Positions 22,280-44,260 are shown, counted from the first letter of the stretch. The stretch is 64,000 nucleotides of DNA from Kondoa malvinella (GCA_039545315.1 BCIM01000002.1:2394331-2458330), one strand, 5' to 3'. Program-made: numbers and translations. Notes: generated by a model not told the origin, from the sequence alone.

Positions 22280-23211
22280 GGTTGCCCTTCGCTGCTCTCG
22301 TTCAAAACTGTGCTTGACCTGAAACAATGACTTCGAGTATGTGCACCTGTTGCACTCCAGCTGCGCACTGGGTAGGCTATGATGTGAATAGGCGCCATCG
22401 CTATACCAAAGCGGGAAGTCGCTCACATCGAAATGGTGCCCTCAAAGCGACTTTCTGCCAATGCTTCTACGATATCTTCATCTGTCTGTCACAATGCACT
22501 GCAGCAGACCATATAATCCGTACTTCTATGCTTGCTCTCTCTGCTCAGACTTCTTCCGTCTGTCTGAGCTTGTCTGGCATTAACTCAAACTCGAATGCGT
22601 CTGAACGCTCTATGCAGCGGACCTGCACACCAGTTGGCATAAGCTATGCGTCCTTCCCAGCTGTGTTGCGGCCAGCCCGGGTCGTGAGTTGTTCCGTACT
22701 GTCTGCGCACGAGTTCTGCGAATGCTTTAGTCGACATGCGCCTGCAATTGAAGGCCTGAAGTTATGCCAATCGTTGCATTTGTGGCACTAAAATGGTGCT
22801 CTTATTATATCACCATGCTGCTGCACAAGCTTCTACCCTTCCTATCGAATCTCATGCTTCGGCACCTTCTCACACGGGTCTTATCATTATATCAGTAAGA
22901 ATCGCTTGCTGAGATTCAGACGGCTTCAGCGATTTTAGCAGGCCTTATAGACCGAGTACGACCTCACAGAGGGACGAAACGGGCATCGAAATGTTGGATT
23001 GGCATCTCTTGGATTGGCCACATCTGCATGCTTGTTCGCGAGGTGCAGGTTCACTCTTAGCTTATATAGGTAGCACTGTATCCTAGCTTGTATAGACCCA
23101 TCTGAGAGAAGTGTGGCCAGTGGCAGCCAGTGGCTGAATCTCAGCCAAAACACTCAAATCGACTTCTCGACTTCGACCCTCTCTCAACCCACCAACCTGG
23201 CTTTGACATCA
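22280..23211. other. Divergent interval between RPA49 and PRP8
   Basis: 932 nt. A reverse-strand frame from ATG 22737 reads MSTKAFAELVRRQYGTTHD and runs for about 50 codons with protein-like composition, but there is no family match and no supported splice plan. A 154-codon forward frame at 22327-22791 lacks motifs. No tRNA is visible. Promoters for both flanking genes must lie here. Confidence 0.4.
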
Positions 23212-31470
<8,259 letters not shown>

Positions 31471-31606
31471 TCAAGTTGTGCCAGCAGCTTGTGTATTATT
31501 GTATGTATAAAGTAAAAGGGCAATCAATGCATTACGGAATGTTCCAAAAATCGTGTACAAGTCCATACTCTACAACCCTGTATTAATACCATCCCGCTGC
31601 AGCGAT

Positions 31607-32799
<1,193 letters not shown>

Positions 32800-32974
32800 T
32801 CAGGGTATTCAACAGTCAAGGGGGTATAGCAGTTGGTTCGGAGGGTAATCGCTTCAGGTCAAAGGTGACAGAAAATATAATGATGCGCATTCCAATTGTC
32901 CCTTCCGTCCTTCACAAGTCAGAGCCTACTTTCGATAAACGATACTGGCCCTAAACTTGACCATCAACGGAATC

Positions 32975-33509
32975 CTAGACTAGCTTGGTGGCGTCGACTG
33001 GGACTTCTCCAACGTTGGCAGCATCGTTGCGCTCGACAATAGCCAACAGGCTATCAAGAATAAGGGTCAGAGAAGACTTGTGGCATAGTAGACACTCACT
33101 TCTTGAGAGCCTTGTCTTGGGCACCCAATCTGGTATTGTTCCACCACAAGAGGGGAGCGACTTTACTTTCCTCATTAGCGATCAACCATATAACAGAAAG
33201 AAGGCACACCAAAAGCGAAAAAGATGACAGCCGTATCAAAGCCTGTCGTTCTATTAGATCTTTCGCAAGGATGAAGAAAGGACCGACCGTTGAATTCAGA
33301 CCATTTAGTGACTTCACCACGAAAGGCGGAATAGCCTCTTCTGAATTTACCACGAGGTTGATGCGTACTAGAGCGAAATGATGAATAAACTAAGGTTGAT
33401 ACAAGCAGCAGACTTACTGGTAAGTAATGTTGCGAGTCAATTTGGGAACAATCATCTTGTTTTCTACTCTGATGACTTGTCCGATTGTTTGAGCGAATGG
33501 GCGAAACAT
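32975..33509 (-). CDS. Small single-pass membrane protein, probably mitochondrial
   Basis: Four or five short exons give about 115 residues: MFRPFAQTIGQVIRVENKM, then KLTRNITYH, QPRGKFRRGYSAFRGE, the hydrophobic segment FDTAVIFFAFVAPLLWW, then NNTRLGAQDKALKN and LLAIVERNDAANVGEVP with the stop at 32975. The reading needs an intron from GTGTGCC to GTAAAG (49 nt) to join FFAF to VAPLLWW; reading through would stop early. A basic, acid-poor N-terminus plus one membrane helix suggests an inner-membrane protein such as a respiratory-complex accessory subunit, but I do not recognise the family. Confidence 0.55.
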
Positions 33510-33696
33510 TGTTGTTTGGTTGGTTGGTGGAGATGAAACAGCCGCTGGGGAGCGCAAGAACGAAGGAAAAAGCGCTGTAGATCCTTGCGTTGAGGGAGCA
33601 GTGCGTAGAAATGTAACAATAGTCCAGCGCATTGTGCTCGCAGGATGACATAGATGCATTGCCAGATCATACTGCGTGAGATGTCAAGCATGTAGA

Positions 33697-34059
33697 CTAT
33701 AGATGCAGGTGGTACTGACGAGCGTTAATCATGCAGAAGTGAGAAGGAGATAATCGAGCAAACGAGCTATGCAGGTAGGTGTGGAAGGACACAACCATAG
33801 CGAGCATACAATGAGCACTGATGAGGACAAGGGTGAAGAACAAGACAGAGGACAGCCCCAAGAAGAGCAATGCGTGCACCTGTTTTGGAAAAGGCGCGTG
33901 TGAGCATCATAAAGGCAGAAACTCCGAGTTACGGTCTACCTGTCCTAACATGGATGACAACAGAGCTTACCAGGTACAGGGATGTGTTTGGCGCAACAGA
34001 GATGACGCTACTTGTATGGCTGTTTACGATAGAGCAGAATATCGCAATAAGCGCGACGC
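33697..34059 (-). CDS. Unknown multi-pass membrane protein (3' exons only)
   Basis: Two exons fit on the reverse strand: 33971-34059 (VALIAIFCSIVNSHTSSVIS) with a strong GTAAGC donor, then 33697-33879 (HALLFLGLSSVLFFTLVLIS and further hydrophobic residues), ending at a TAG at 33697. The joined frame has at least two clear membrane helices. Upstream exons are uncertain (a frame with HAHLYLYGRM precedes). A forward-strand frame of 129 codons overlaps and cannot be excluded, but it lacks splice signals and motifs. No family recognised. Confidence 0.35.
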
Positions 34060-34374
34060 CTAGCCAGCGCTACGAATTGAGCAGACCAGATACGCATGCG
34101 ACCATACAGATAGAGATGTGCATGAATTTGAGAACAGCAACGGGAAGACAGAAAGAGCTTGAATTGATTTCCAAGTTTGCGTATCGGGCCCTCACAGCGC
34201 AAATGAAATTCAAACAAATGAATGCGATAGAGAGAAGTGCAGAAAGGCAGAGCAGCTAGCACGGATATGAGGAAACGCGCTCTCACAACGCGGCAACATC
34301 GTTCGAGGTCAAGGCATTCTTGTTCTCTGGCAGCCTCTATACCCTCTTCATTGCCACGCAGCGATAGCCAAGCC

Positions 34375-37295
34375 ATGAATTTGCAAGAGATAGCACAGCG
34401 AATTCAGCAGAATGTCCAAGGCGGAAACAGACAATCGCGTTTCTTTGGCGCAGCTCGCAAGGTGCGTCCCTCTTGAGCCTCGCACATACGAGGCAGGAGC
34501 TCATCTGTTGGGACTATACAGGGAGAAAACTATGAACTGAGAGCGGATCTGAACTCGCAATACCCTGATAGAAGGAAAGATGCCATCAAACGAGTCTGTC
34601 ATGCTCTTCATACTTCTCTAGCGCTCTCTCATTCCTGTTTTCAGGTCATTGCGAATATGACAGTCGGCAAGGTTGGTTACCTCCTGTGTGCGCTCTGGCT
34701 GAGCTGATCAAGTCTTGATGCGCGACAGGACGTCAGCGGTCTCTTCCCGGACGTGCTCAAGAATATGCAGACAGAAGACCTGGAGCAGAAGAAACTCGTG
34801 TATGCTCGTGATACATGAAGGAGAAACTAGCTGAACTGGTAGCAGATACCTCTACTTGATGAACTACGCGAAAACACAACCAGAACTCGTCATGTAAGTC
34901 TCCTCCATTCCGTCTTGATGACTACTCGGCTAAGGGTAATGATACAATCTTCAGCCTAGCGGTCAACACCTTTGTCAAAGATACTGACGATCCAAATCCG
35001 CTCATTCGCGCTTTGGCTATCCGCACCATGGGCTGCTTACGCGCCGACAAGATCCTCGACTACCTATGCGACCCACTTCGCAAATGCTTGAAAGACGATA
35101 ACCCATACGTTCGAAAAACAGCGGCCATTTGCGTAGCGAAACTATACGATCTCAAACCTTTGCTTTGCCTCGAGAATGGTTTTGTCAAGATGTTGATTGA
35201 TTTGGTGGCCGATTCCAACCCTATGGTCGTTGCGAATGCTGTTACTGCTTTATCGGAAATTCAAGAAATGATTCATGATCGCCAATCGAGACCTGTGATG
35301 AAGGATGAAGATGGGGAAGAGGAAGATCCAGAGTTGAGAAAGGATGTGTTTCAATTGGATTCGACCGTGTTGAGCAAGTTGTTGATTGCGTTGGGCGAGT
35401 GTACCGAGTGGGGTAGAATCTCGATCCTGAGCGCAGTTGCAAAGTACAAGGCGGAAGATGATAAAGAGGCTGAACACATCTGTGAGCGGGTGGTACCGCA
35501 GTTTCAGCATGCGAATCCCAGTGTCGTCCTAGCGGCTATCAAAGTGCGGCATCCAATTCACGTCTTTTGAATCGTTCTGATGTCCGTCTGCCTTATAGGT
35601 TATCATGATCCACCTTAGAACGATACAAAGAGAAGAGTTCACAAAGCAGATGTTGAGAAAAATGGCGCCGCCTTTAGGTACAATCCATCACGCTTTATCA
35701 GGTGTAGAAAGCTAAAGCCTCTGAATAGTCACACTCGTCTCATCCGCTCCAGAAGTCCAATGGGTCGCTCTTCGAAACATCAACCTCATTCTTCAGAAAC
35801 GCCCAGAAGCTCTCTCATCAGAAATGCGCGTCTTCTTTTGTAAGTACAACGATCCACCATACCTCAAAGTCGAAAAGCTCGACATCATGATCAAGCTTGC
35901 ATCAGAAAAGAATGTAGATACCCTTCTGAGCGAACTGAAAGAGTATGCTTCTGAGGTCGATGTCGACTTTGTGAGGCGGAGCGTGAGGGCTATTGGATTG
36001 TGTGCGATCAAGATTGATGCTGCGGCGGAACGATGTGTGAATGTGTTGTTGGATCTGATATCAACACGGGTCAGCTATGTGGTGCAAGAAGCTGTGATCG
36101 TTTTAAGGGTATGTGCTTGCTCTTGCTTCTCCTTTACTATAGTCTCAGCCTGAAACCGCACAGGATATTTTCCGGAAGTATCCTCATCAGTATGAAGGCA
36201 TTATCCCTACCTTGTGTTCCAACCTAGACGAACTCGACGAACCCGAGGCGAAAGCGGCCTTGATATGGATGCTAGGCGAATACGCAGAGAAGATCGATAA
36301 TGTGGATGAGCTGCTTTCTACATTCCTAGAAACGTTTGCAGAAGATCCATTCATGGTTTGTCGAAAGTTCATCTGGCATCAGCATTGTTGCTGATGTTTT
36401 TGAATTTTGACAAACAGGTTCAGCTACAGACACTCACAGCAGTCGTCAAGACGTTCCTGAAGAAGCCGGATAGCGCACAAGGGCTAGTACAGCGGGTGCT
36501 GAGCCTCGCAACAAAGAACTGCGATAATCCCGATATCAGAGATCGAGCATATGTAAGTGTCTGCGGCTATCATTGCTGCACGAGCTGACTGTGCAAGGCA
36601 GATCTACTGGCGACTGCTCAGTAAAGATCCAGAGCTGACAAAGGTCAGTCATCTCCACCCTGTGTAGTCGATCAGCTCACGAACCCGACACCGACGACAG
36701 TCTGTCGTCCTTGCATACCGCCCACCTATAACACTCTCGCTTTCCGAAATGTCACCCGCCCTGCTAGATGAACTTCTTTCCGAGCTATCATCGCTGGCAA
36801 GTGTCTACCACAAGCCAACAGAAACCTTCATTGGTAAAGGGAGACTCGGTGCCGATGCTGTACAAAAGAAGGCAACAGAGTGCGTTCCGAGCAAGCTTCA
36901 CCGTTGCTGGGCTGACCTCTTGCTTTGGTAGTCGACAAGATGACGTGTCGCGAGAGAAGGCCATCAAAGCTCTCGTGGCTGGACAGCAATCTGAGAATCT
37001 GCTCGACATGGATGACGATCCGCCCATAGACTCTCCTGCAACGACGCAGCAAAGCACGTTTGGAAGCGATTCTTTCAGTCCGACCGCGACGTCAAAGCCC
37101 GCCCCCAATCCTCTGGATGATCTGTTAGGCTTGTTCGACAATGCTGGACTTGGAGGCGGGACAGTTAGCAACGGCAACATTGGGCAGAACTCGTCTTTCG
37201 GTGGCATGATGGACTTCACAGCGCCGTCGAACCCGACAAGCAATAACAGCACGGCTGGGCGCAAAGATGCGGATTTGCTGGCAGATCTCTTTTGA
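34375..37295 (+). CDS. APL2: AP-1 complex beta subunit (beta-adaptin trunk and hinge)
   Basis: Large subunit of the clathrin adaptor at the trans-Golgi/endosome. The N-terminal adaptin HEAT solenoid is complete: [17 protein letters not shown] at the start, [51 protein letters not shown] and [18 protein letters not shown]. It is followed by a Ser/Pro hinge with clathrin-box-like motifs ([21 protein letters not shown] at the end). The C-terminal ear found in animal AP-1 beta is missing, as in yeast Apl2. AP-2 beta is less likely but not excluded. Short introns throughout, including one inside the hinge after KKATE. Confidence 0.88.
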
Positions 37296-37337
37296 ACATT
37301 GCAATCTCCATCGTTTACATTGTACTACGAGGCAGGA

Positions 37338-38521
37338 CTAGAATCGATAATGCTGCAATTCACCCGCAAAGAATCCTTCCTCGTCTTGTTTCTTGACTAT
37401 CCAAAATGGCATGTAGATATCTGGTAAGGTCGGGTGATAGATGCTGACAGGTGAATCTTTGCTTTGATGGACAGTCAAGTGATAGCCTTGTTCGTCGAGG
37501 ATCGAGTAGCCCGCATCGGTGTCTTCAGTCGAAGCTATTCACAGGGTACAGATCAGATTTGTATTGCCGATCAGAGAGAGAAACTTACTTTGACTGATTT
37601 CCAGCCTGATGGGAATGTAGCGCTCGACCGATGCCAGTAACGATACCTCTCGTGGCAATCTCGTGCTGGGTTCTTTCTGCGTTTTGGATGGTGAAGAACG
37701 AAGATGAGGTGCTATGACCGGTAAGGAGATCGATTCGAGGTTNTCNTCCACCAAGACAAGCTGCGTTGCGCTGGATCTTCACATCAGAGCCATTCTGGGT
37801 TTTAAAGGTCTGCCACTGACCTGCCACTTTGCTGAGNAATGTAGTCACANGTGTCCTTCAACAGCGAAATCACAGAGGTAAAGCTCGATATGCCCATGCT
37901 AAAACAACATTAGCATAGTTTGGCACAAGAGCTGAAGACATTGTCTTACCCTGCATCATTGTTTGCGTAATACGCTGAAAGGTTATGCGCAATGATCATG
38001 GAAGGCCACCTTGAGACTGTGCAGCAGTCCGACTCGCTTGATGCGTTCGAGGCAACTTGAAGCGTTTGCAAGCAGAACTTGAGATGTGCTAGAGTGGGAC
38101 ATATCCTGATATACTCTATCAGCGTTTCTTTCGTAGCACAATACAGGCCGTCTTACTTGAATTCGATCAAGTCTAGCAATTGAAGGGCATTGCCTTTCCC
38201 GCCTTCCTTTGCCAGCCATGCATCTGGCTCATTGACCATACCCGCATGCAGCGCAGCTCTATCCGGTGTCAGAATGAGCACCTGGGACGGCTCGAGAAAG
38301 GATGTGTTTGCATTGTCGTCTGATGATGGAAACTCTGGCAGCGCTCCAAGGCGTAAATGTTCCAAGGCAATGTGATACAGACAATTTGCAGGGAGTGGAC
38401 CGGTCACACAAACAGCATGGCCAGGCAAAGGCGTATCGAGCGCGTCATGGACTTGTTCAGACGCGACGGGAGACAGCGAGGCCAGAGGAGGGAAAAGGAT
38501 TGAAGCCGCTAAGGGCAGCAT
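37338..38521 (-). CDS. Duplicated gene, copy B: unknown protein
   Basis: Exons (reverse): 38157-38521, 37950-38105, 37821-37898, 37589-37776, 37338-37534, with exon lengths identical to copy A, so 327 residues and an intact frame. The intron 1 acceptor is the CAG before GATATG; the nearer AG would frameshift. Compared with A, exon 1 has about nine amino-acid changes (for example CVIGPIPAH to CVTGPLPAN) and the last exon a similar number (ILDEEGYRLTV to ILDEQGYHLTV). Ns at 37743, 37746, 37837 and 37850 mirror those of copy A. Convergent with the AP-1 beta gene, 42 nt apart. Confidence 0.7.
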
Positions 38522-38927
38522 CTGACTGGCATTGGCGCGACTATGCACCTGGGATTGGCAATGCTCAAGACAGGGCCAGGCAGTCTCACGTGCCTAGCCT
38601 TAGAAAAAAGAGGGATCAACCCACAAGTCTGCAGGCAAGCCGGAATCGTTGACCTGCAAGCAGACTCGCAACCCGAGCTTTCTCCCATACTTACCTTGTG
38701 ATGGCATCGAGCGCTCAAGCATCGTGGATGTCCTCTACAAGCCGCATCCATTGCACAGCGACGCGTTTCAGCTCTTCAGGTCGTGGCTTGTAGAGGCTGC
38801 TCTCCTCTGGGGGGTAGCGTCGCCTAATATTTTGGACGGTGCGACTCTCTTCGGAGGGCTCGCGCCAATCACATCTATTTTTTTGGGCAAGAAAGTGAAT
38901 CTGTGAAATGTCTATCACCGATCTGAA
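37338..38927 (-). repeat. Inverted duplication, copy B (1.59 kb)
   Basis: Reverse-strand copy of 12517-14108, about 23 kb away. The right end (37338) is the stop codon of the copied gene, and the left end is lost near 38927. The flanks of the two copies are unrelated. No terminal inverted repeats, target-site duplication or transposase frame are visible at either edge. Confidence 0.95.
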
Positions 38928-39315
38928 GTTGCTTCCCTGGCTGTTTCTCGTGCCTTGCTGCCTGCTCAAGTATGCCATTGTCTCTACACGAGTACCTCGT
39001 ATGATGCTCTTTCTACTGTGCAGCGTTTGCTCTGCAGCAGCCTTCCCACGCGTGATGTCGTTGCTTTTCATGCTTGTTGGATGCCCTGTTTTCGGCCCTC
39101 ACTATTTCTTACATGAATCCTGTTCACGCCCGTTGTCTCTTTGCGGGTGATTCCTACTGCTCTGCCACTGTGCAGCACGGTGCTTGCTCTTATTGCACAG
39201 TCATTCCATGCACTTTCTTCCACCTTTGCTTCTCCGTCATACCTCATCCTCGCTACGGCCAGCACACCAGGCAGCGCTACGTAGACTTTGCCCACAAGGC
39301 TTGTCATGATCCGCT
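38928..39315. other. 388-nt interval, nothing recognised
   Basis: Unique sequence left of copy B. It is pyrimidine-rich with several chance frames. A reverse frame runs from 39071 into the upstream part of copy B, but copy A has no equivalent start. Confidence 0.4.
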
Positions 39316-39576
39316 TTGCTCATCGATCTCAGTGGCCTCTCAGAGCTGATGATAGCAATCAGTCGCAGAGATCGCCTTTCTCCCACTGCGTCCTACCGTT
39401 TGTCAACAGCAAAATTGTGGATGCAGCTGTCTCCGAATCTTCAAGCGACTGACGTTACCTTAAGCTTCGACGGCCGGACATTCGCAGTTTACAAAGGTAA
39501 GCTTCTGGTCGCCTCAGAATTCGCTCGACACATGCTAGACAGGCAAATTGTAGGTCTAGCCCTCTGTAGCTCATAG
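39316..39576 (+). pseudogene. BTB/POZ-like fragment
   Basis: The frame contains ATDVTLSFDGRTFAVYKGKL followed by LVASEFARHML, which follows the BTB core pattern (DVTL, G-x-F-x-V-x-K, L-x-x-S-x-F). It stops shortly after, at 39576, with no continuation of the roughly 100-residue fold in the next exons that I can find. Either a remnant or one exon of a gene whose other exons I missed. Confidence 0.4.
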
Positions 39577-39741
39577 AAGATTTCTAGATTGAAGTCATAC
39601 TACAGGGTCTTCATTGTCACTAAGACAGCTGACATCTGCTCCCATTGTTCTATCGACGGACTTCGGCCTTGGCTGCTCTGGAAGCCTTCTCCCAACCTCC
39701 AACTTCCATCGACTGAATCTCAATAACGCTATCCTGCTCTG

Positions 39742-40164
39742 ATGTCATCATCGTCGTCGCATCCGGCTCCGTCATCAGCATGTATTCCGCGGGTACCTCC
39801 GGCCACAAAAGCTGAATGGGTACAGCGATTGTAAATGCACGTTGCGTCACTCGAAGCCATCGAAGAGACGATCTATTCACATGAATACAAGAAGCAAGGC
39901 ATTTTAAACAACATGGAAGCTCGTAACAAAGCGAAACAATCGATTCCAGCCTATGAACAACAGGCTTTGGCAACACTCAATGAAGCGATTGCGAAGGAGG
40001 AGACAATTCGGCAGACATGGAAACGGACTTTTGAGTCGGAGGGAGTGCGGTTCAAGAGTTACGGCATGGAGAAAGATTGGAAGGCTGTGCAAAAGGAGTA
40101 TAAGGAATGGCAGGCTCGCAAAGTAAAGGAATACGGCCTGCAGGGCACTAATTCCAGCGCCTAA
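39742..40164 (+). CDS. Unknown small helical protein
   Basis: Two exons, 39742-39819 and 39895-40164, give 115 residues. The N-terminus is Ser/Pro-rich (MSSSSSHPAPSSACIP), followed after the intron by a charged helical region: QGILNNMEARNKAKQS, EQQALATLNEAIAKEETIR, WKRTFESEGVRFKSYGMEKD and WKAVQKEYKEWQARK. Two adjacent acceptors (AAG/AAG) would vary the join by one Lys. No family recognised; a mitochondrial or structural role is possible. The helical half is clearly protein-like; the start is less certain. Confidence 0.45.
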
Positions 40165-40459
40165 TCTGTAAGTCTCTTGTCTCGAGCGCTTGCTTTGACA
40201 TTAACATGTTTGATGTTTCACTTGTCAAACAGATCAAGCCAGGATAATTACGATCGATGCGTGACCTGCATTATCCAATGACCTTGCCTTAGTGATTTGC
40301 ATATGCTTGTAAAGGAATCATTTACTATGATTGCTCTTCTTCTTGTACTGTCACGTAATCGTTGACCCGTTCTGCTCTCGTAGGATCGCTATTATATAGC
40401 CAGCTCATGCAAGAAACAATAAGGCCCCTTCTGCCAAAGCCGGCTGTTTTCTCTCTTGT

Positions 40460-40633
40460 CTAGTTGCCATCGTGCGGCTGGATGTAGAGGGAGCTCCTTT
40501 CCGTCAGATCAGAGCCAATCTCGAGGTGTTTCATGTGCAGACGATATTGAACGGCGTCTGAGGAGATGAGCAGCAAGTCTGGGCGTCCTGGTGCAGCGAA
40601 TGCATGTTCCTGTTGTTGCGCTATAGACGGCAT
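40460..40633 (-). CDS. 57-residue BTB-like small open frame
   Basis: Complete frame ATG to TAG on the reverse strand: MPSIAQQQEHAFAAPGRPD, then LLLISSDAVQYRLHMKHLEI. The pattern PDLLLISSD-x-V-x-x-R-x-H-x-x-L resembles the first strand-helix of fungal BTB domains, but the frame ends before the rest of the fold. Likely a remnant or a BTB-derived small peptide. Bases 40634-40944 and 40165-40459 show nothing else. Confidence 0.35.
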   Translation of the reverse strand: MPSIAQQQEHAFAAPGRPDLLLISSDAVQYRLHMKHLEIGSDLTERSSLYIQPHDGN

Positions 40634-40944
40634 GGTAGTACGGAAGAAAGGAAGGAAGAGACGAGAGTAGCTAGTGAGCAGATTCTATGCTGCGGCCGCC
40701 AAATTGGCTTCATTTGTTGGGTTCGGAGGTAGAGCGGTATAACAGAACATCAGGCATTGTGCAGGCAGATGAACGAGAGGAGCCTCGCAATAGCAGGATA
40801 CGAGACGGAACAAGAACAATGCACGTCACTGTCTTGATCCAACCTTAGACATCCGCTGCTCAGCTCGAGACGTCGGACACTGCACATCGAGGAAGATACC
40901 CAGGCCTTGCATCGCTTGGATGATACCTCAGACCAGTTCATGAG

Positions 40945-43900
40945 ATGGAGCACATACGCGCTTTTGTTAATGACTTTGATCCTCCGCCTGGCACGCCTAT
41001 CTCACCGCCGAATCTAGCTCGCGCAAACTCTTCTGCAAGCTTATCAGCGTCCACAAGGGGTCCGCCAGTCGAACGACCACCTATTCATCGAAGATCCACA
41101 AGTTTGACGAGCGAGAATGCAGCGGCTTTCGCTGAGGGAGCCTTCTCTAGTCTGCGCAAAGGTTTTCGTTCAGGCGCTAGTCATGTTACAAGAGCTGGAA
41201 GAGGCAGTATAGACCTCTTGATGTCCCCATCGTCGCCCATCCATGAGATTTTGAACTCTCCCTTTGGCACTCCGGCAGCAAGTGCATACATGGCTGGCAA
41301 TCACATCTACGCTCCGTCTCCTGTTCGTGATCGAGAACCTCCTGCTACCTCCAGACTTGGTCTGCAAGAACCTACTTTTGCCTTGGGTGACGAAAGCGCA
41401 AGCGTCACGCCGGCAAGAAGCAATACTCCAGCTATCAACGCGGATGGCAACATAATCAATGTAGAAGACATACAATATGCTATACTGCCTCCTGAGACAC
41501 CTAGTCGGGTACAATCAGCTGTGGACTTGCCTTCACTAGACAAAACCACTCAAGTTCCACTGCCAGCAGACCAGCCTGGACTAGATCTATCTCGCGCTTC
41601 CGCTCTCCTCCTCGATAGAACAGCAGAACATATCGATGACCTCACCTCCGGCCCTAACAGCGCAGTCGAACCTCCTCCATTTCATCCACCAGTTCCTGAA
41701 GACGTAGCAGAAATGTCTGCAGCAGTGCACGAAGCCATTAGGAACCACCCCCCTCATCAACCTACACCTCTGAACGGTCATCTTGCTTCCCGAAGACCTT
41801 CACTAGCAATCGATATACCCGCTGCTCCTTCCTTCCATTTCGAAGACATCGATATAAATCAAGCCGGTCCAGAATTAGCACATGTTCCATCTACTATATC
41901 AGAAGTCTCTGCGGATGAAAGGGAAGGCGAGGCTTTAGCTCATTACCCTTCCACCTTTTCGGCTTTCAGCGAAGCTCCAAGTGCTGGAACCGCTGGTATG
42001 GACGACGAAAGCGATAGTCCTGAATATTGGCAGGCTAGAAGGATGACGGCAGATAGCCTGGAGCCTATGCAGAGCGAGTCAGAGCTTGAGCCAGAGCAAT
42101 CATCTGAAGCGGAATCCTCGGAAGCGGAAGGACCAGTTGAAGACATCGGTCAAGAGACGCCTTCATTACAAGCATCCTCGCGAATTGAAGAAAGGCCTGC
42201 TAGTCCACCAGCTTCTAGTCCGCCGGCAGAACCAGAAACTGCAATGCCCAGTCCTGTGCCTTCTCAAGCTACTCTCGACATACAAGCAGCCAACGAGCTT
42301 TTCAAGCAGCACACAACCTTATCTAGCGGTCTCAACGACTTACCTGCGCTCGAGTCGTTCCTTCGGGCATCAAGTCATCAAACGCAGCAACTAGAATTAC
42401 TTCGGCGACAATTAGATCGTTTGTCGTTATCACAATTATAGTAGATCGGACACTGATTATTGTACCACAGAGCAAACAGAGCGTACAAGTGAAGTTCGAG
42501 ACACGCATCGACTAGAAATCGCTTCCCTTCAACAAGAACTCGACAACCTCCGAAAGACCGTTACTGGCCATGCAACCGAAATGGCCAAAGCCAACGCGAC
42601 AGTGAAAGAAGAGGAAGAGAAGCGAGCGAAATCCATCTCGTTGCTTAAAGCCTTACGACAGAAATTGATGAAAGCTGAAAGCGTGCGAGAAGAAGCAGAA
42701 AAGAGTGCTGAAAGAGAAAAGAGCGCCTTGGTGGCTGAGCGATCTAAGTGGGAGTCTGATGCGTTGGGTCTGAAAGCCGAAAAGGAGAATCAGCTAAACA
42801 GGTTGAGGATGGGCTTTGAGCGGGAAGTGAATTCTGTTCGGGCTCAATATGAACGTGAAGCGCAAGCCAAGAAGGCTCAAGTTGAGTTGGAGGCTGTTAC
42901 GGCCAAGGCTGCTCAAGCAAGAGACTCAGCCGCAAAGGATGCGAGATTGAAAGAGATGGAAAGGAGGGTCAAGCACCTAGAAAAAGAGCATGATCAGCTG
43001 TTCGAGGCCAATCAACGAATCTCAGCTGATCTGGAAGCGAGCAAAGAAGCCAACGCATCGCTCGAAGCTCGATTATCGGAACGCGATCTCGAATTACAAG
43101 AATCACATAATCGGGAAGAAGCGGCTCAGGAACAGCTTCGATCCTCTGCTCGTGCTACACCTTCCGATGAACCATCTCCATCCGCTACCCGCGCATTGTA
43201 TGAAGCAGAAGCCCGACACGCATCTCGAGTAGCAGGTCTCGAAGCGAAAATCAAAAAGCTCGAAAAGGACAGAGGCGAGACTGATGAAGAGATGAGTCGG
43301 AATATGGAGCAGAGGCTGAATGAAGTTGAACGAATGCGAAGAGAGATAGCGAGAAGAGACGCGGAGTTCGAAGAGCATTCGAAGAGCGCCGACGAGAGAC
43401 AGCGAAAAGCTGAAGCTATCGAGAACAAGGTACAAGAGCTCGAAGATCGCGCAAAGGGTCTCGAAGGTTTGCTTGAGCTTAGTAGGGACGAGACTACAAG
43501 GGCGTCAGATCGTTTGGTGAGTCGCAATATCCTCTATCATTGACTAGCTAATTGTTCATGCAGGAATCTGTTCGCGAAGAGATGCATGATCGAGATGTCC
43601 GGATAACAGAGCTCGAAGGTCGCCTGGAAGAGGGTCAACAGCGAGAGAACCAGTTGCGAACATCCAATAAGGTGAGTCTGCGTTATCTGTCGTGAGGTTG
43701 AGCTAAAGTCATTACAGACCATGCGGGACGAGCTTCGGAAAGTCCAAGCTGGCATCCTCTCTTCGGAAAAATCACGAGGTCCAGGAGTGGGCTACTTCAG
43801 CCACTACGCGTCCTCTTCCTCGAATCTACACAGCAACGGTTCCACAGCTCCTTCCACACCATTACCGCAATCCGTGATCTCCCCTCCGCCTACTGAATCT

Positions 43901-44174
43901 ACATCGAGCGTTCCTTCTGCTTCGTTGGGATCATCTGTTTCATCACTAGCCAGTACAACAGAAACGAAAGAAGAGGAAGCGATCAATTTCGAATACATAC
44001 GGAATGTGATATTACAATTCCTGGAGCATAAAGAAATGAGGGTGAGCTTTGCTACTCTTTATACTGATACGGAAGCTGAATATAGTACAGCCGCATTTGG
44101 TCGGTGTGTTGGGTGTGATATTGCATTTCACACCTCAAGAAACGAGGAGATTGACTAGTAAAGCAGGTGCATAG
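40945..44174 (+). CDS. Golgin with C-terminal GRIP/GRAB-like domain (RUD3-like)
   Basis: Coiled-coil tether of the Golgi. N-terminal about 500 residues are disordered and Ser/Pro-rich (MEHIRAFVNDFDPPPGTP), followed by a long coiled coil (KANATVKEEEEKRAKSISLL onward, about 400 residues). The C-terminal module is NFEYIRNVILQFLEHKEMR, then, after an intron at 44043-44091, PHLVGVLGVILHFTPQE and TRRL. That end matches the Arf-binding GRAB/GRIP type of RUD3 and GMAP-210; IMH1-type GRIP is the alternative. Ends at TAG 44172-44174, 86 nt from the convergent GCV3 stop. Confidence 0.8.
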
Positions 44175-44260
44175 TATGTAGATAGGTTGTATAGAGATAC
44201 CAAAGCATTGATCACACAGAGCGAAGAAAGCCAGACCAGACAAAGAACTTGGATGATGCA

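Noticed and set aside
22327..22791. 154-codon forward frame between RPA49 and PRP8
   Set aside because: Cys/Ser-rich with no motif, overlaps the RPA49 leader, and looks like an antisense shadow.
33870..34259. 129-codon forward frame upstream of AP-1 beta
   Set aside because: No motif; competes with a reverse-strand pair of exons that has good splice signals. Left as an alternative rather than annotated.
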